Origin: Tillandsia leiboldiana | Lineage: Eukaryota; Streptophyta; Magnoliopsida; Poales; Bromeliaceae | Length of the DNA stretch: 64,000 nucleotides | Assembly: GCA_029204045.2 (NCBI GenBank) | Contig: CM055066.1 | Span: forward strand, 1,404,865-1,468,864 | Direction of reading: 5' to 3' | Part shown: in pieces, positions 13,869 through 24,967 of the stretch | How the letters are laid out: each line of letters begins with the position of its first letter | Numbering within the stretch: the first letter of the stretch is position 1 | The notes under the pieces: generated by a model | Databases searched by the model: none | The model's input: only the letters and a program-made list of their open reading frames with translations | What the model was told of the DNA's origin: nothing | Made by a program: the position numbers and the translations under genes

Positions 13869-15023
13869 GTGAGCCCGCTCGTATATTAACAAACCGAATT
13901 TTTGAGCTGGATATTTAAACGAATTAGTTCGTGTTTGGTTCGATGACACTCCTTTAAAATATTAAAAATATCGTTATTTAATAATTAAGCTTTTAAAAAA
14001 AAACAACAGTTTCTCATGAGAGAGAAGCGCGCGCATACAATTCAGAAGAACTAGGGTTAAGAATTCACATGACTCGATGGGGCTATATAAGAACTAGGGT
14101 TATTCGTGAGCCAGCTCGTGTATTAACGAATCGAATTTTTCAGTTCGATATGTAAACGAGCTAACCCGTGTTCGGCTCGTTGGCACCCCTATAAAATATT
14201 AAAAGTACCGTTCTTTAATAATTAAACCTTTTAAAGAAAAACAATAGTTTCTCATGAGAGAGAAGCGCGCGCACACAACTACGGTTAAGAATTCACATGA
14301 CTAGAGGGGGCTATATAAGAACTAGGATTATTCATGAGCCAGCTCGTGTATTAACGAATCGAATTTTTTAGCTCGATATGTAAATGAGCTAACCCGTGTT
14401 CGGCTCATTGGCACCCCTATAAAATATTAAAAGTACCGTTCTTTAATAATTAAACCTTTTAAAGAAAAACAATAATTTCTCATGAGAGAGAAGCGCGCGC
14501 ACACAATTAAGAAGAACTAGGGTTAAGAATTCACATGACTAGAGAGGGCTACATAAGAACTAGGGTTATTCATGAGCCAGCTCGTGTATTAACGAATCGA
14601 ATTTTTCAGCTCGATATGTAAATGAGCTAACCCGGCTCGTTGGCACCCCTATAAAATATTAAAAGTATCGTTCTTTAATAATTAAATCTTAAAAAAAAAA
14701 AACAGCAGTTTCTCATGAAAAAGAAGTGTGCGCAGATAATTCAGAAGAACTAAGGTTAAAGAATTCACATGACTAGAGAGGGCTACATAAGAACTAGGTT
14801 ATTCGTGAGCCAGTTCATGTATTAACGAATCAAATTTTTCAGCTCGATATTTAAACGAGCTAGTCCGTGTTCGGCTCGATGGCACTCCTATAGAATATTA
14901 AAAGTACCGTTCTTTAATAATTAAACTTTTTAAAGAAAAACAACAGTTTCTCATGAGAGAGAAGCGCGCGCACATAATTCAGAAGAACTAGGGTTAAGAA
15001 TTCACATGACTAGAGGGGGCTAC
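13869..15023. repeat. Tandem array of about 234-bp units derived from a CGAGC-rich element end
   Basis: Five units begin with (C)GTGAGCC/CATGAGCC at 13869, 14105, 14333, 14571 and 14804, giving periods of 236, 228, 238 and 233 bp. Each unit holds the terminal region of the CGAGC-rich element (GTTCGGCTCGTTGGCAC-type), then TATAAAATATTAAAAGTACC, CTCATGAGAGAGAAGCGCGC and GAATTCACATGACT. The first unit is the most diverged. This looks like a young satellite built from one transposon end plus flanking DNA. Confidence 0.85.
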
Positions 15024-15380
15024 ATGGAAAAGGCCAAGATGCATAAATTTATTAATTTTACTGCCCTTTCCACCAACTTGTATGAACCTCATCATCACTC
15101 AAAAGCTGCAGGGGGGAGTCCCCCCATCTGTCCCCAGTAATAGGATGGTTTGAAGGGGACACCTCTGATTTTCTGTACCTGCCCATTTTGTGCAAACACT
15201 TTGTGGGTGTCCCCTCTATATGCTTAATCTGGGATAGGCAGGGAAACAAATAGGAAGAGACAAAGAGAGATCACCACACTCTCACTGCTCCTCACTCAAA
15301 ACCCTAAACTGCATGCTTGTCACAGGCTCACTGCTCCTCACTCAAAACCCTAAACTGCATGCTTGTCACAGACTCTGAGA
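15024..15380. other. Unrecognised moderately GC-rich segment with 46-bp direct duplication
   Basis: 15281-15326 and 15327-15372 are two copies of a 46-bp unit starting CTCACTGCTCCTCACTC and containing AACCCTAAACTGCATG. Upstream lies a GGGGGGAGTCCCCCC palindrome near 15109. No convincing coding frame; it could be a leader or promoter remnant of a gene. Confidence 0.5.
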
Positions 15381-15383
15381 CTG

Positions 15384-15812
15384 CATTTAGTTCGGATATA
15401 AGCGAAAATTAGTTATTTCGGGGATAGATATAAGTTCAGGTACAAGCAAGAATTATAGTAATTTTGTATTTAGTTGAGTATAATAGTTGTACCGGGATAA
15501 GAAAAATTGTGAAAGTTAAAGAGGAATAAGAATAATAGAGGAAATTAAAATTTATAAAATAAAATAAAAAAATTTAAAATTTTATAAATTTAAATATCTT
15601 ATAACTTAAAAAAATTTAATTAAAAAAAAATAATAATAAGCAACAGGTGAAACAGCTATTCCACCTGTGGGGTGGAACAGTTGTTCTACCTTTATACCGG
15701 AACAACTTGGTATGGAAAGAACAACTATTCCTCCCACACTTAAATATTGTTTGGGTATAAAGAACAGGATAACCCCTTATCCCTCTTTATACCGATTGCC
15801 AAACGAGACCTG
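15384..15812. mobile_element. Degenerate PIF/Harbinger-like MITE
   Basis: Ends resemble TGCATTTAGTTCGGATA and the inverse of GATTGCCAAACGAGACC. The ends carry GGGATAGATATAAG and CCTCTTTATACCG blocks around an AT-rich core, as in the elements at 24559 and 47745. Confidence 0.6.
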
Positions 15813-16249
15813 AAGAAATTAGTTATGTTCTCTTCTCTTCTCTTAACAAATACTTTCATTTAATTAATTGCTTCCTCCGTAAGGTTTAGCGCATTTTATA
15901 AAAAATTATACTTAATTATTCTGTAGTTTTATTTTTTGTTTCGTCCAAAAAAAAAAAAAACACTATCAATAGTAATAATTTTAATTTAAATTTTAAAGTT
16001 AGAGTTGATTAGAATATACTGAATGTTTGTCCTGGCGCTGTTTCTACTTTTTACTTTCGGTAATAATCATGCATATCAATGTGACATTTAACAAATAAAA
16101 AAAATACATAACTTCTATTTGAAGTTTTTGATTTTACTGCAAAATTTAGTTATTGAAAAATGCTTACATCGATTTAGCGCTTAGGTACAAAGAGTATTTT
16201 ATTGAACCACGTTGCTTTTTTTTTTTTTTTTTTTTTTTTTTGGGAAAAA
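15813..16249. other. AT-rich intergenic DNA
   Basis: Contains poly-A (about 15946-15960) and poly-T (about 16216-16240). Nothing else recognised. Confidence 0.45.
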
Positions 16250-16736
16250 CTTAAGTGTACATTTTTTTAGAGGTGTACATCTTACACCCCATTTTATTCT
16301 GGGGTGGGATGAATTTTACTCGTCACACGATGTGACGGATGAAATTCATTTCATTCTATGATGGGGTGGGATGTAAGATGTACACCCATGATACCACTTG
16401 TCACGGGGTTAGAATCGCTTGACGAAATCCGTGCGGCGCTCGTCCGTTACCTACACGAACGAGCCAGCCAAAACTGTCCCGAGACACAACTCCGCAAATT
16501 ATATCGAGCGAGAATCGAGAGAAAGACAACCAAATAGTCCTGTAAATAAGCACAAACAATCGATATTTTATTGATTAGCGAAAATAGATTACAACGAAAA
16601 GGGACACGACTCGACTTAGTCGGGCACCGGCCGTTGAGGCAAAATGAACACCAAAAATATTCCATTTCAGACGGAGCCGGCTCACTTCATGCACATCAAT
16701 CAAACCACCCCGGTAAGGGGGTGTACAGATAGCAAT
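16250..16736. mobile_element. MITE family C copy interrupted by an LTR fragment
   Basis: 16250-16388 holds the family C body (GAGGTGTACATCTTACACCCC ... ATGTAAGATGTACACC), and its right end AGGGGGTGTACAGATAGCAATG reappears only at about 16710-16732. The sequence between is unrelated to family C. Confidence 0.65.
16384..16707 (-). mobile_element. LTR end fragment with adjacent PBS
   Basis: The minus strand reads an LTR-like sequence ending CCCCGTGACA, two bases, then TGGTATCATG (primer-binding site, truncated). The same ...TGTGACA-AG-TGGTATCAGAGC order is seen at 50096-50116. No coding sequence. It lies within the MITE-C copy, so it inserted there or was captured in repair. Confidence 0.5.
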
Positions 16737-17073
16737 GTTTTTTTTTTTTATTACATGTACAGCTCAAGCAATACTCATCTGCAGTACCATTTACGTTCGA
16801 ACTAGCCATTGCTTTCTACTCGGCCTAACATTTACTTTTCATGACAGACATCTCTCGTGAGTCAGCGTTTGAAAGGCCAAAAAAAAATAAAATAAAAAAC
16901 AAAATAAAAAATTAATGTTATGAAGATTTTTAAGTCCTTCAGTAGAAATTTCAACATGGTTCTTTTGATTGCACGGCGAAGAGCTGTTGCATACGGAGAC
17001 ATAAATTGTACTGCTCAAATGATAGTTCATAAACTAGCTAATACGATCGATACTCTACAGTAAGATCAAACAG
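16737..17073. other. Intergenic DNA, nothing recognised
   Basis: Short frames only; no repeat ends or RNA genes were recognised. Confidence 0.4.
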
Positions 17074-17962
17074 TAGGGATGTCAACGGGTCGGATTCGAA
17101 ATGAATTTTTAAAAAATTCAAATCCGAATCCGAATCCGACTACCAAATTCGAATCCGACGAATTTTAAAAATTCATATTCAAATCTGAACCCGACAAAAA
17201 ATTTAAAATTCGAACCCAAAAATTCAAACATGAAATAATAATAATAATAATAATTATTATTATTTTCTTTACAATATTTTAAAATATATTATATTAAATT
17301 TAAATATAATATCAAATATTTATATATACATATATTATAGGGACAATTTCCTATATATTCCTAAAAATTTTCTTGTTTTTAAATTTACCCTTCTTAGAAG
17401 GCCAATATTAAAACTACCCTTCTTACGTTCCAACTTCTTTCTAAAATATTCCTGAAGTTACCGTTTGGAGCTGTCGTTATCTGTGTGAAATTACTATTTT
17501 GCTCTTTCAAATATACCTTTCTACCATAACCAACTTTTTCTTATGTACCCTTAAAATTTTCAATAATTTTGGTAGATAAGGACAAAATAGGTATATCTGA
17601 TAGTTTTTAACTCCGATTATTATTTAACTCTAGTTTAACCCTAGTTAACTTAACAAAGGGAAACGGTAGGGATATTTTTAATAACGGTAGAACGTATGAA
17701 GTGTATATTGGAAAGAAAAAAATAAGAGAGGTAAATCAGATATTTCTTTAGATTTTAGAGGTACACAGGCAATTATCTCTATATTATATAACGTAAAATT
17801 AATTCGGATACAATCAAAATTCATATCCAAATTTAAATTCGTCGAATTTTTATTTTTTATATCTATATCCTAATCTATATCCGTTTAACATCGAATAAAT
17901 TTTTTTTTTTCAAATTTAAATTCAGATAAAATTTTGAATATCCGTAAACATTTACATCCCTA
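17074..17962. mobile_element. hAT-like MITE hosting a MULE-like MITE
   Basis: Ends are TAGGGATGTCAACGGG and the inverse of ACATTTACATCCCTA. Flanking octamers TCAAACAG and CCCAACAG agree at 6 of 8 positions, as expected for an old 8-bp hAT duplication. The body is full of AATCCGAATCCGA/TTCGGAT words in opposite orientation on each side. 17340-17779 is a later insertion. Confidence 0.7.
17340..17779. mobile_element. MITE family D copy (MULE-like), plain centre
   Basis: 440 bp with an exact 9-bp duplication TATATTATA (17331-17339 and 17780-17788). It shares both halves with 22222-22813 (CTACCCTTCTTACGTTCC left, AGTTAACTTAACAAAGGG right) but has an ordinary AT-rich centre (about 17510-17585) instead of telomere-like repeats. 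Confidence 0.85.
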
Positions 17963-18509
17963 CCCAACAGGCGCGTCAGAATGCGAATTATCGCCACCAA
18001 AGAGTCGTGCAGAAAGAGATAAAGATCGGGAGGTGGATGGTGGGGCCCTGAGAGGGGTCCAACTCGAAAGCTTTTAGATTCTAAAAGGGTGAGGGTGATG
18101 TGTGTGGTGGGCTTGGTGGGGGGTTCTATTCCCCTCTCCACCAACACTTACCACTCCACCACCACCACCTCCACCACCACCACCACCACCTTTATTTTTC
18201 ACTATCATAGCAATAATCCTGTTATATTGAACGGAAGGGAAAGTCCCATGTCATTTTCAAGAATGTGTAAACTTATTTTAGGGTTTGGTATTAGCAAGTG
18301 GCCAATAATTTCCCCAAGAGCTATCTACAGGTGCAACACTCTATTTTCTCCATATATATTACCTTTTTTTTTCCCAATTATAGGATTTCAAAGTTGGCCA
18401 CATCGCACATATAGCTCTTCAAAGCTGGCCAGATGTGAACGGTCAAATTTTAATTTTTAAAAGCACTGCTTATAAATTTAAATTGTGATTTTATTTGTAT
18501 ATGTATATA
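17963..18509. other. Intergenic DNA with CCA-rich repeat
   Basis: A (CCACCA)n stretch at about 18150-18190 and GGGTGAGGGTGATGTGTG upstream. No gene was recognised. Confidence 0.4.
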
Positions 18510-18794
18510 TAGGGGTGTCAACGAGCCGAACACGAGCGAGCTGGGGTCGGCTCGTGTTCGGCTCGTTTATTAAACGAGCCGAACACGAGCTGGCTCGTTT
18601 AAATATCGAGCTGAAAAATTCGGCTCGTGTTCGACTCGTTTATTAACGAGCCGAACACGAGCTGGCTCGCGAACAACAAATTTGATTTTCATTCCTACTA
18701 TTAGGTGTAAAGTTAAAAAAAAATTTAAAAATTAAAATTTTAATCTAATAATTAAAATTCACAAAAAATTAATAGTCTAAAATCTAAATAGTAA

Positions 18795-18873
<79 letters not shown>

Positions 18874-19035
18874 GAGCTGTTATCGAGCCGGACACAACGA
18901 GCTGACCCCAGCTCGTGTTCGGCTCCTTTATTAAACGAGCTGAAAAATTCGGCTCGTGTTCGGCTCGCTTACTAAATGAGCGATTCGATCTCGAGCTCAT
19001 TTCGAGCCGAACACGAGCTGACTTGCGAACAGCGA
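18510..19035. mobile_element. CGAGC-rich hAT-like element with (TA)n core
   Basis: Begins TAGGGGTGTCAACGAGCC and is built from alternating GAACACGAGC and GCTCGTGTTCGGCTCG words that can fold back on each other. A (TA)n run sits at about 18799-18870. The right end is lost into another TA run. It resembles the source of the tandem array at 13869-15023. Confidence 0.7.
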
Positions 19036-19041
19036 TTGCCA

Positions 19042-19085
<44 letters not shown>

Positions 19086-20159
19086 CAGATTCAAATTTAA
19101 TCGCGCACAATTCTATTAAGATGAGGATAAGATTGACCCTAACCTGAACTACTTGGATCCTTATCTTCTTTTTGAGTCACATAATAAGAGTCTAGTTTGA
19201 CCCGTTAAACCTTTGACCTAAGAGGACTACTTGAATTCCACTTTTGATTTGTGTAGAGATGTGTAGAAGCTTTAGGAAGAAGAAAATATAAAAGATTTTT
19301 TTTTGTTATATCAAAGTTTACCCATGCATTTTTATGATATTTTGTTTGTATCAAATTTAATTACTAAATTTTTTAGCTTATTTAAATCACTTTGTTGTGT
19401 ATATTTCTCACATGGTTTCAAAAAATATAAGACAAATGATGTTTTCTTTCAATTCCATTTATTTTTTAAAAAAATTTTAATGTGAGATGATGACTACTAA
19501 TTAAGGCCATGACCCCCCAAAAAATAAAAAAAAAATAAGTGACAAATATATCAATTGTGGAAAATATAACAAAGTGGATACATATCCAACTAAATCACCA
19601 AATTGAAGTCACAATATATCACCAATCTTTTTCAAAAATACTTGTTTTTGGTGTGATGTACTTCATTGTTTGTTGGTGATCATGTCATGGCACAAGAAGA
19701 AAATAAGTTAATTAATATTACATCTTACTAAACATTTAATACATGCAACTAATGTGATCATTGGTCAAAAAGAATTGTAATTTAATGGATTGCTTTTTCT
19801 TAAGCTCAATCTGAAAGACATTACCACGAAATTTTAAACCGTTAGATGTGAAATACAACACTTTAAGCGCGCCAACTTGTCACAAATCAAAATATTTACA
19901 ACATATAAAAACTCTCTTAATATATTGGTTTCTTAGGACGACGGTGAATAAGTACTCAATAAATTGCTGGTGAATAAGTACTCAATAAATTGCTGACTTT
20001 AATGATTCTCCACATTCAGATCATTTGAAGATTGCATATTATATTTATTCATTATTTATCTCAAAAAGTCAAGACTTCTAGAATGTTTTATTATGAACCA
20101 GTTCGCTGTATTTTTGTAATATAATTTTAGTATAATAATTATTTTATATAATCTGATCA
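19036..20159. other. AT-rich intergenic DNA
   Basis: Two perfect 26-bp direct copies of a GGTGAATAAGTACTCAATAA-containing unit lie at about 19943-19994. Nothing else recognised. Confidence 0.45.
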
Positions 20160-20168
20160 GTTATAAAT

Positions 20169-20766
20169 GGGTTTTTTTTTGAAATTAACCCTATAAAAAT
20201 TTAAATTTTTGAAAATAGCCCTGCAAATTTTGTATTTGCAAAAATGGTCCTCTTCATGCCAACTGGGCGCCACGTCAGCGTGCCACATCAGCCGGGCGCG
20301 AGTGGGTAAGATGGTGAAGAAGGCGCTGAAGCGGTCAGCGCTAAAGGCGCTGAGCAACTCAGCGCCTTTAGTGTTTTATAGTAAAGGCGCTGAGCGAGTC
20401 AGCGCCTTTATAGAGAACCCATTTTTCGCTTACAGTGAGGACTTAGTCATTTTTCTCCGCGGAAAATGGCTAAGTCCTCGCGCCTCATGTGTGTGCTGAA
20501 GGCGCTGAATGAAACAGCGCCTTCAGTAGAAGGCACTGAATGAAACAGCGCCTTCAGTATATATCATGAAGGCGCTGAAGCGATCAGCGCCTTGACAGTT
20601 TTCTTGTGAAGATGCTGAACGCTTCAGCGCCTTCAAGACGCAGGTCAACTCGCACGCTGACGTGGCGCCCAGTTGGCATGAAGAGGGTCATTTTTGCAAA
20701 TACAAAATTTGCAGGACTATTTTCAAAAATTTAAATTTTTATAGGGTCAATTTCAAAAAAAAACCC
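20169..20766. mobile_element. MULE-like element with ~110-bp TIRs and a hairpin array core
   Basis: A 598-bp element flanked by an exact 9-bp duplication GTTATAAAT (20160-20168 and 20767-20775). Terminal inverted repeats start GGGTTTTTTTTTGAAATT and stay near-identical for about 110 bp through GGGCGCCACGTCAGCGTG. The core (about 20305-20635) is a row of about eight short inverted repeats, mostly variants of AAGGCGCTGA-loop-TCAGCGCCTT with 10-13-bp stems, plus one longer hairpin on GAGGACTTAG/CTAAGTCCTC. No transposase and no recognisable protein. Confidence 0.9.
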
Positions 20767-20775
20767 GTTATAAAT

Positions 20776-22095
20776 ATATAACACAAATAACATAATAAAT
20801 TTTATTATTAATATAAATATATCTATATATTGTATTAAATCATGATTTTATAATTTTTTTACTCTTATTTTTGAAAAAGGGGAATTTCTAAGCTAAATGA
20901 ATTTAAAACTTTTATTATTATTCTTATTTTAGTTGACAAAAAATTTATTCGAAGGGAATAGCAGGCGACACGTGTCCACTTTCCACGGAAAGGCGTTCAC
21001 ATTCGCCGGGGAGCAGCGGTGGCGCGCCGAACAGCGAACACGCGTGCGGGGGACGAGCCAGAGCTGACAGCGAAGCGCCTCCAATTTGGGAGTGGCGGGG
21101 CCCATGGGCCGGCAGTTAAGCTTCCACCCATGCCCGAAACATACCCCAAAAAGGCCGTGACAGCCGACACATAATAATAGCAACCCCACCTTCTTCGAGA
21201 AACTATTTCCTGCACCCGGTGTATAACCACATCTCATACGCCGTTCCCTAAAAAGAAAAAGAAAAAGAAAAAATATATAATAATAGCTATGATAGTTAGT
21301 GGCAATCTAGCTCCATTCCTAAATTTATGAAAATGAATCTTCATTATTTTTATTTAAAAAATTATGAATAAAATAAGTGGGTATGCTAAATTTTGGAACC
21401 ATGAGAATTGGCATATATAATTTTTTTTTTAAATAAAATAAAATTGAATACTTATTTTGTTTTGCTGTTTCTAGAATTTTAATACTAATTTCTCATAGTG
21501 TTGTTGTATGTTGTGATATTTTAAATAATAAATTAAGTTTTTATTTTTTTAAAATAATATGTTATTTGTGTTTGAAATGTATAAGAAAAGAAAGAGAAAA
21601 AAATAAATGTATCTTGTGGGTAACCCGCATGCCTACTCACCCACCCGCGGGTAGGTATGGATAAGGATGATGACTACTCAAATATTTATGGATAAATTTT
21701 ACTCGCAGTCGCATAATCTGTCGATACGGTGACCGCCAGTAGTTTATCTAACCCACCTACTTGTTTGGCAGGTCTAGATATTATAGTTGGTATCAAAGTC
21801 AATCACCAGTTGAAAGTGTGAGAAAAATTTCGACTGAGCCAAAATCATGTAACGGATAAAGCACGGCTCTCCACAAAATCAGTTAGGACTAGCGAGATGA
21901 ATCTCACACCATTTGATGTCTGTAAAATTGTAAACTCAATTATAGCATGTCGGACGGTTGTTTGCCACCAAAATTAAGAAAGTTAAGTATGCTAAAATTA
22001 GAATAATTTTATGATGAATGACTCACGAGGACGTCTCAAATAAAAATCATAAAATTAAAATATAATAATTTATTAAGCATGTTGTAAGACATTGA

Positions 22096-22100
<5 letters not shown>
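20776..22100. other. Intergenic DNA with a GC-rich patch
   Basis: 20930-21240 is GC-rich, with a GACACGTGTC palindrome (ABRE/G-box-like) near 20968 and GGCGCGCC near 21022. Short frames on the minus strand match nothing I know, so it may be a decayed promoter or captured fragment. The rest is AT-rich. A TTGGTATCAAAGTCAATCAC stretch near 21790 resembles a tRNA-Met PBS plus Cassandra internal sequence, but no LTR is visible next to it. Confidence 0.4.

Positions 22101-22192
<92 letters not shown>
22101..22192. repeat. (TA)n-(GA)n microsatellite
   Basis: TA run followed by a long uninterrupted GA run. Confidence 0.95.
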
Positions 22193-22194
<2 letters not shown>

Positions 22195-22221
22195 CATAGC
22201 TGAGCTCCTATATTTTTAAAA

Positions 22222-22813
22222 GGGCAATTTCCTACGTACCCCTAAAAATTTCTCTGTTTTCAGATTTACCCCTCCTAGAAGGCTAATATTAAAACTACCC
22301 TTCTTACGTTCCAACTTCTTTCCAAAATACCCCTGAAGTTAAACTCTGTTAGTGTACCGTTTGGAACTGCCGTTATCTATGTGTAATTACTATTTTGCCC
22401 TTTCAAATATACCCTAAACCCTAAAACCATAAACCCCTAAACCCTAAAACCCTAAACCCTAAAACCCTAAACCCTAAACCCTAAAACTCTAAAAAACCCT
22501 AAACCCTAAACCCTAAAACCCTAAACCCTAAATCCTAGAACCCTAAAAAACCCTAAACCCTAAACCCTAAACCCTAAACCCTAAAACCCTAAAAAATTCT
22601 AAACCCTAAACCCGGGCAAAATAGGTATATCTGATAGTTTTCAACTCCGATTATTATTTAACTCTAGTTTAACCCTAGTTAACTTAACAAAGGGAAACGG
22701 TAGGGATATTTTTAATAACGGTGGAACGTATGAAGGGTATATTGGAAAGAAAAAAATAAGAGAGGTAAATCAGATATTTCTTCATATTTCAGGGGTACAC
22801 AGACAATTATCCC
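22222..22813. mobile_element. MITE family D copy with telomere-like centre
   Basis: 592 bp with an exact 9-bp duplication TTTTTAAAA (22213-22221 and 22814-22822). The outer parts match the copy at 17340-17779 closely, but the centre of that copy is replaced by about 200 bp of CCCTAAA-type repeat. Confidence 0.88.
22411..22613. repeat. Degenerate interstitial telomere-like repeat
   Basis: Mixed CCCTAAA and CCCTAAAA units with some CCCCTAAA and CTAAAAAA variants. CCCTAAA is the standard plant telomere unit; the variant mix means this is not fresh terminal telomere. Confidence 0.9.
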
Positions 22814-22856
22814 TTTTTAAAAGTATCAAATTATTGATGTGTGAATCTACCCCTTT

Positions 22857-23074
22857 GACTACTACATTATCAAGTATCACTAGCACTAAGCACTTGGTGC
22901 TATTATATTTTTTTATCATTGGATCTACCCCTTTGACTAATTTTCAATCATATTTTTTTTTCTAAACACGTCTCGAATCTTAGAAGCTTGCTATCATCTT
23001 AATTGCACATTCTTTATCTAAAGGTCAAAAATATAATAGCACTAATGACTTAGTGCTATTAATAGTAGAGTAGT
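22857..23074. mobile_element. MITE family A copy
   Basis: CACTTGGTGCTATTAT left word and ACTTAGTGCTATTAATAGTA right word in inverted arrangement with other copies. Confidence 0.65.
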
Positions 23075-23090
23075 TTATATATATATATAT

Positions 23091-23232
23091 AAAGTAGTGA
23101 TTCCCAATAGGGTTTAATAGATGGTTGGTAGATATATATATATATCTAAGAGATAAAAATGGTTAAAGAGATATATCTAACAGCTAAAAAATTGGTAACA
23201 TTAAATGCTTGGTACTGTTGATAACTTAGTAT
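23091..23232. mobile_element. Partial MITE family A copy
   Basis: Retains the GGGTTTAATAGATGGTTGGT middle and the GCTTGGTACTGTTGATAAC end only. Confidence 0.55.
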
Positions 23233-23248
23233 ATATATATATATAGTT

Positions 23249-23532
23249 GAGTTGGAATTCTATCGGTAGCTAACGGGTTTCATTGACACCCATTTGGTTT
23301 ATATAATGGAGCTTCCAAATCAATATTCGGCACCGTTGAATATGATTTAGATCACTGAAAATATCTAAAAATTAACTTTCAATTTTTTTCGACATTATTG
23401 ATTTAATGATCGAAGAGTTAAATTTTTTTGTAATTTTAATAATATATATATGAATCTTTTACTTATTTAATGATATAAACAAATTTAAATTAATTAAATT
23501 TAGGTTAAAAAATTCTTAGACTATTTTAAATA

Positions 23533-23588
<56 letters not shown>

Positions 23589-23831
23589 TTTTAATCTTGA
23601 ATATAAGAATACTATTATTATTTTTTAAAGAATATTTATTTTCAGCTGTTTATTTTTGTGTTTACGTGATAGATATGATAAGAATATCAAAAAAAGTATA
23701 AAATTTAATTTTCAAATAGTTTAAATAGTCTAAATTATATTTAACAGTGTTGATTATCGTTTTGAAAACTTCATCATTAAAAACAAATTGGTGGTAATAG
23801 AGCCCATATGCTACCAATAATATTCCAGTTT
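23249..23831. mobile_element. MITE family E with (TA)n centre
   Basis: Left end GAGTTGGAATTCTATCGGTA and the inverse of the right end (TTGGTAGCATATGGGCTC region near 23785-23830) form imperfect inverted repeats of about 45 bp. A (TA)n run lies at about 23537-23587. Confidence 0.6.
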
Positions 23832-23835
23832 AGAG

Positions 23836-23874
<39 letters not shown>

Positions 23875-24035
23875 AAAGTTATAAATTTTGAACATTTGTT
23901 CATATTTTTTTATCTTATTGTTATAGGCACTCGAGATAGTGTTGATTGAATCAGGATATTAATTAGAAAACGTACACGGTAAAATAGATATATATTTTAT
24001 ATTTTATAAATTTAATAAATATGATTATTTTTAGA

Positions 24036-24302
24036 GTTAGGTTGTAATGCTATTAATAACACTAAGTTTTAGTGTTATTAAATTTTTAACTTTTGAATCA
24101 AAAGATGTGTGGTTGAGATAATAATAGACTCCTTAAGTTTAATGAATGGTTATGAAAATAATAAAATCTAACGGATGAATTTAATAAATAATTATGAAAA
24201 TAATAAAATTTAACAAATAAAATTAATTAAAAAAATTAATTTAAAAATAAAAAATTTAATAACATTAAATATCTGATGCTATCCCTAGCGTACTAGGCGG
24301 AC
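24036..24302. mobile_element. MITE family A copy, diverged
   Basis: TGTAATGCTATTAATAACAC left and GCTATCCCTAGCGTACTAGG right, with the family's AATAGACTCCTTAAG middle. Confidence 0.6.
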
Positions 24303-24967
24303 TCTTACGGCGGACTCTTATTTTTATTATTTCTAATCATTATATTGATAAAAGGTATATCATACACTTTTTGTTGGGTATACGTGTAACATTGTTCTAA
24401 TTATTAGATGTTGCGTGCGATGTATGAGATATAGGGATACAACAGGTGCAGAGTATAAGTTCTCGCTCCATGATTTGTTCGTATCTTTTGCAACAGTTAT
24501 TCCCATTATATGGACTTCCCCTTTTACCCTCCTCAAAATCTAGCAAACTCAACACTTAGGCTCCGTTTGGTAACAGGAATTGGAAATTCTTGTTATACCG
24601 GGGATAGGTATAGATTCTGGTATTAGCTGAAATTGGTGTAAATTTGCGTTTGGTTCGTTTTATGAGTTATACCGGAATTAAAGTAAATTGTGTTTGGTAA
24701 ATTACATAGGAATAAGGAGAATAAGAAGAATTGGTAAAAATTGTGTTTGGTTGAGTATAGAGGAATAAGAAGAATTAATAAGTGATAAATTTGTGTATTG
24801 ACTATTTTGCCCTTTATGATATAATTTATAAATAAAATAATTTATTATATTAATCAACCTAATAATAAATTTAAAATATTATTTAAATTTGTAAAAAATA
24901 TTTAAAAATTTTTACAAATTTTTAAATATGTAAAAATTTATTTATAAATTTATTTATAAATTTTTAC

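Noticed and set aside
20305..20635. Hairpin row read as an integron or phage attachment array
   Set aside because: Located inside a plant MULE-like element with its own target duplication; no integrase or recombination core.
20929..21237. Two overlapping minus-strand frames in a GC-rich patch
   Set aside because: They overlap in different frames and match nothing known; the patch is noted as possible promoter remnant only.
21770..21870. TTGGTATCAAAGTC resembling a tRNA-Met primer-binding site and Cassandra internal DNA
   Set aside because: No LTR terminus can be seen before it and two bases deviate from the PBS; too weak to call.
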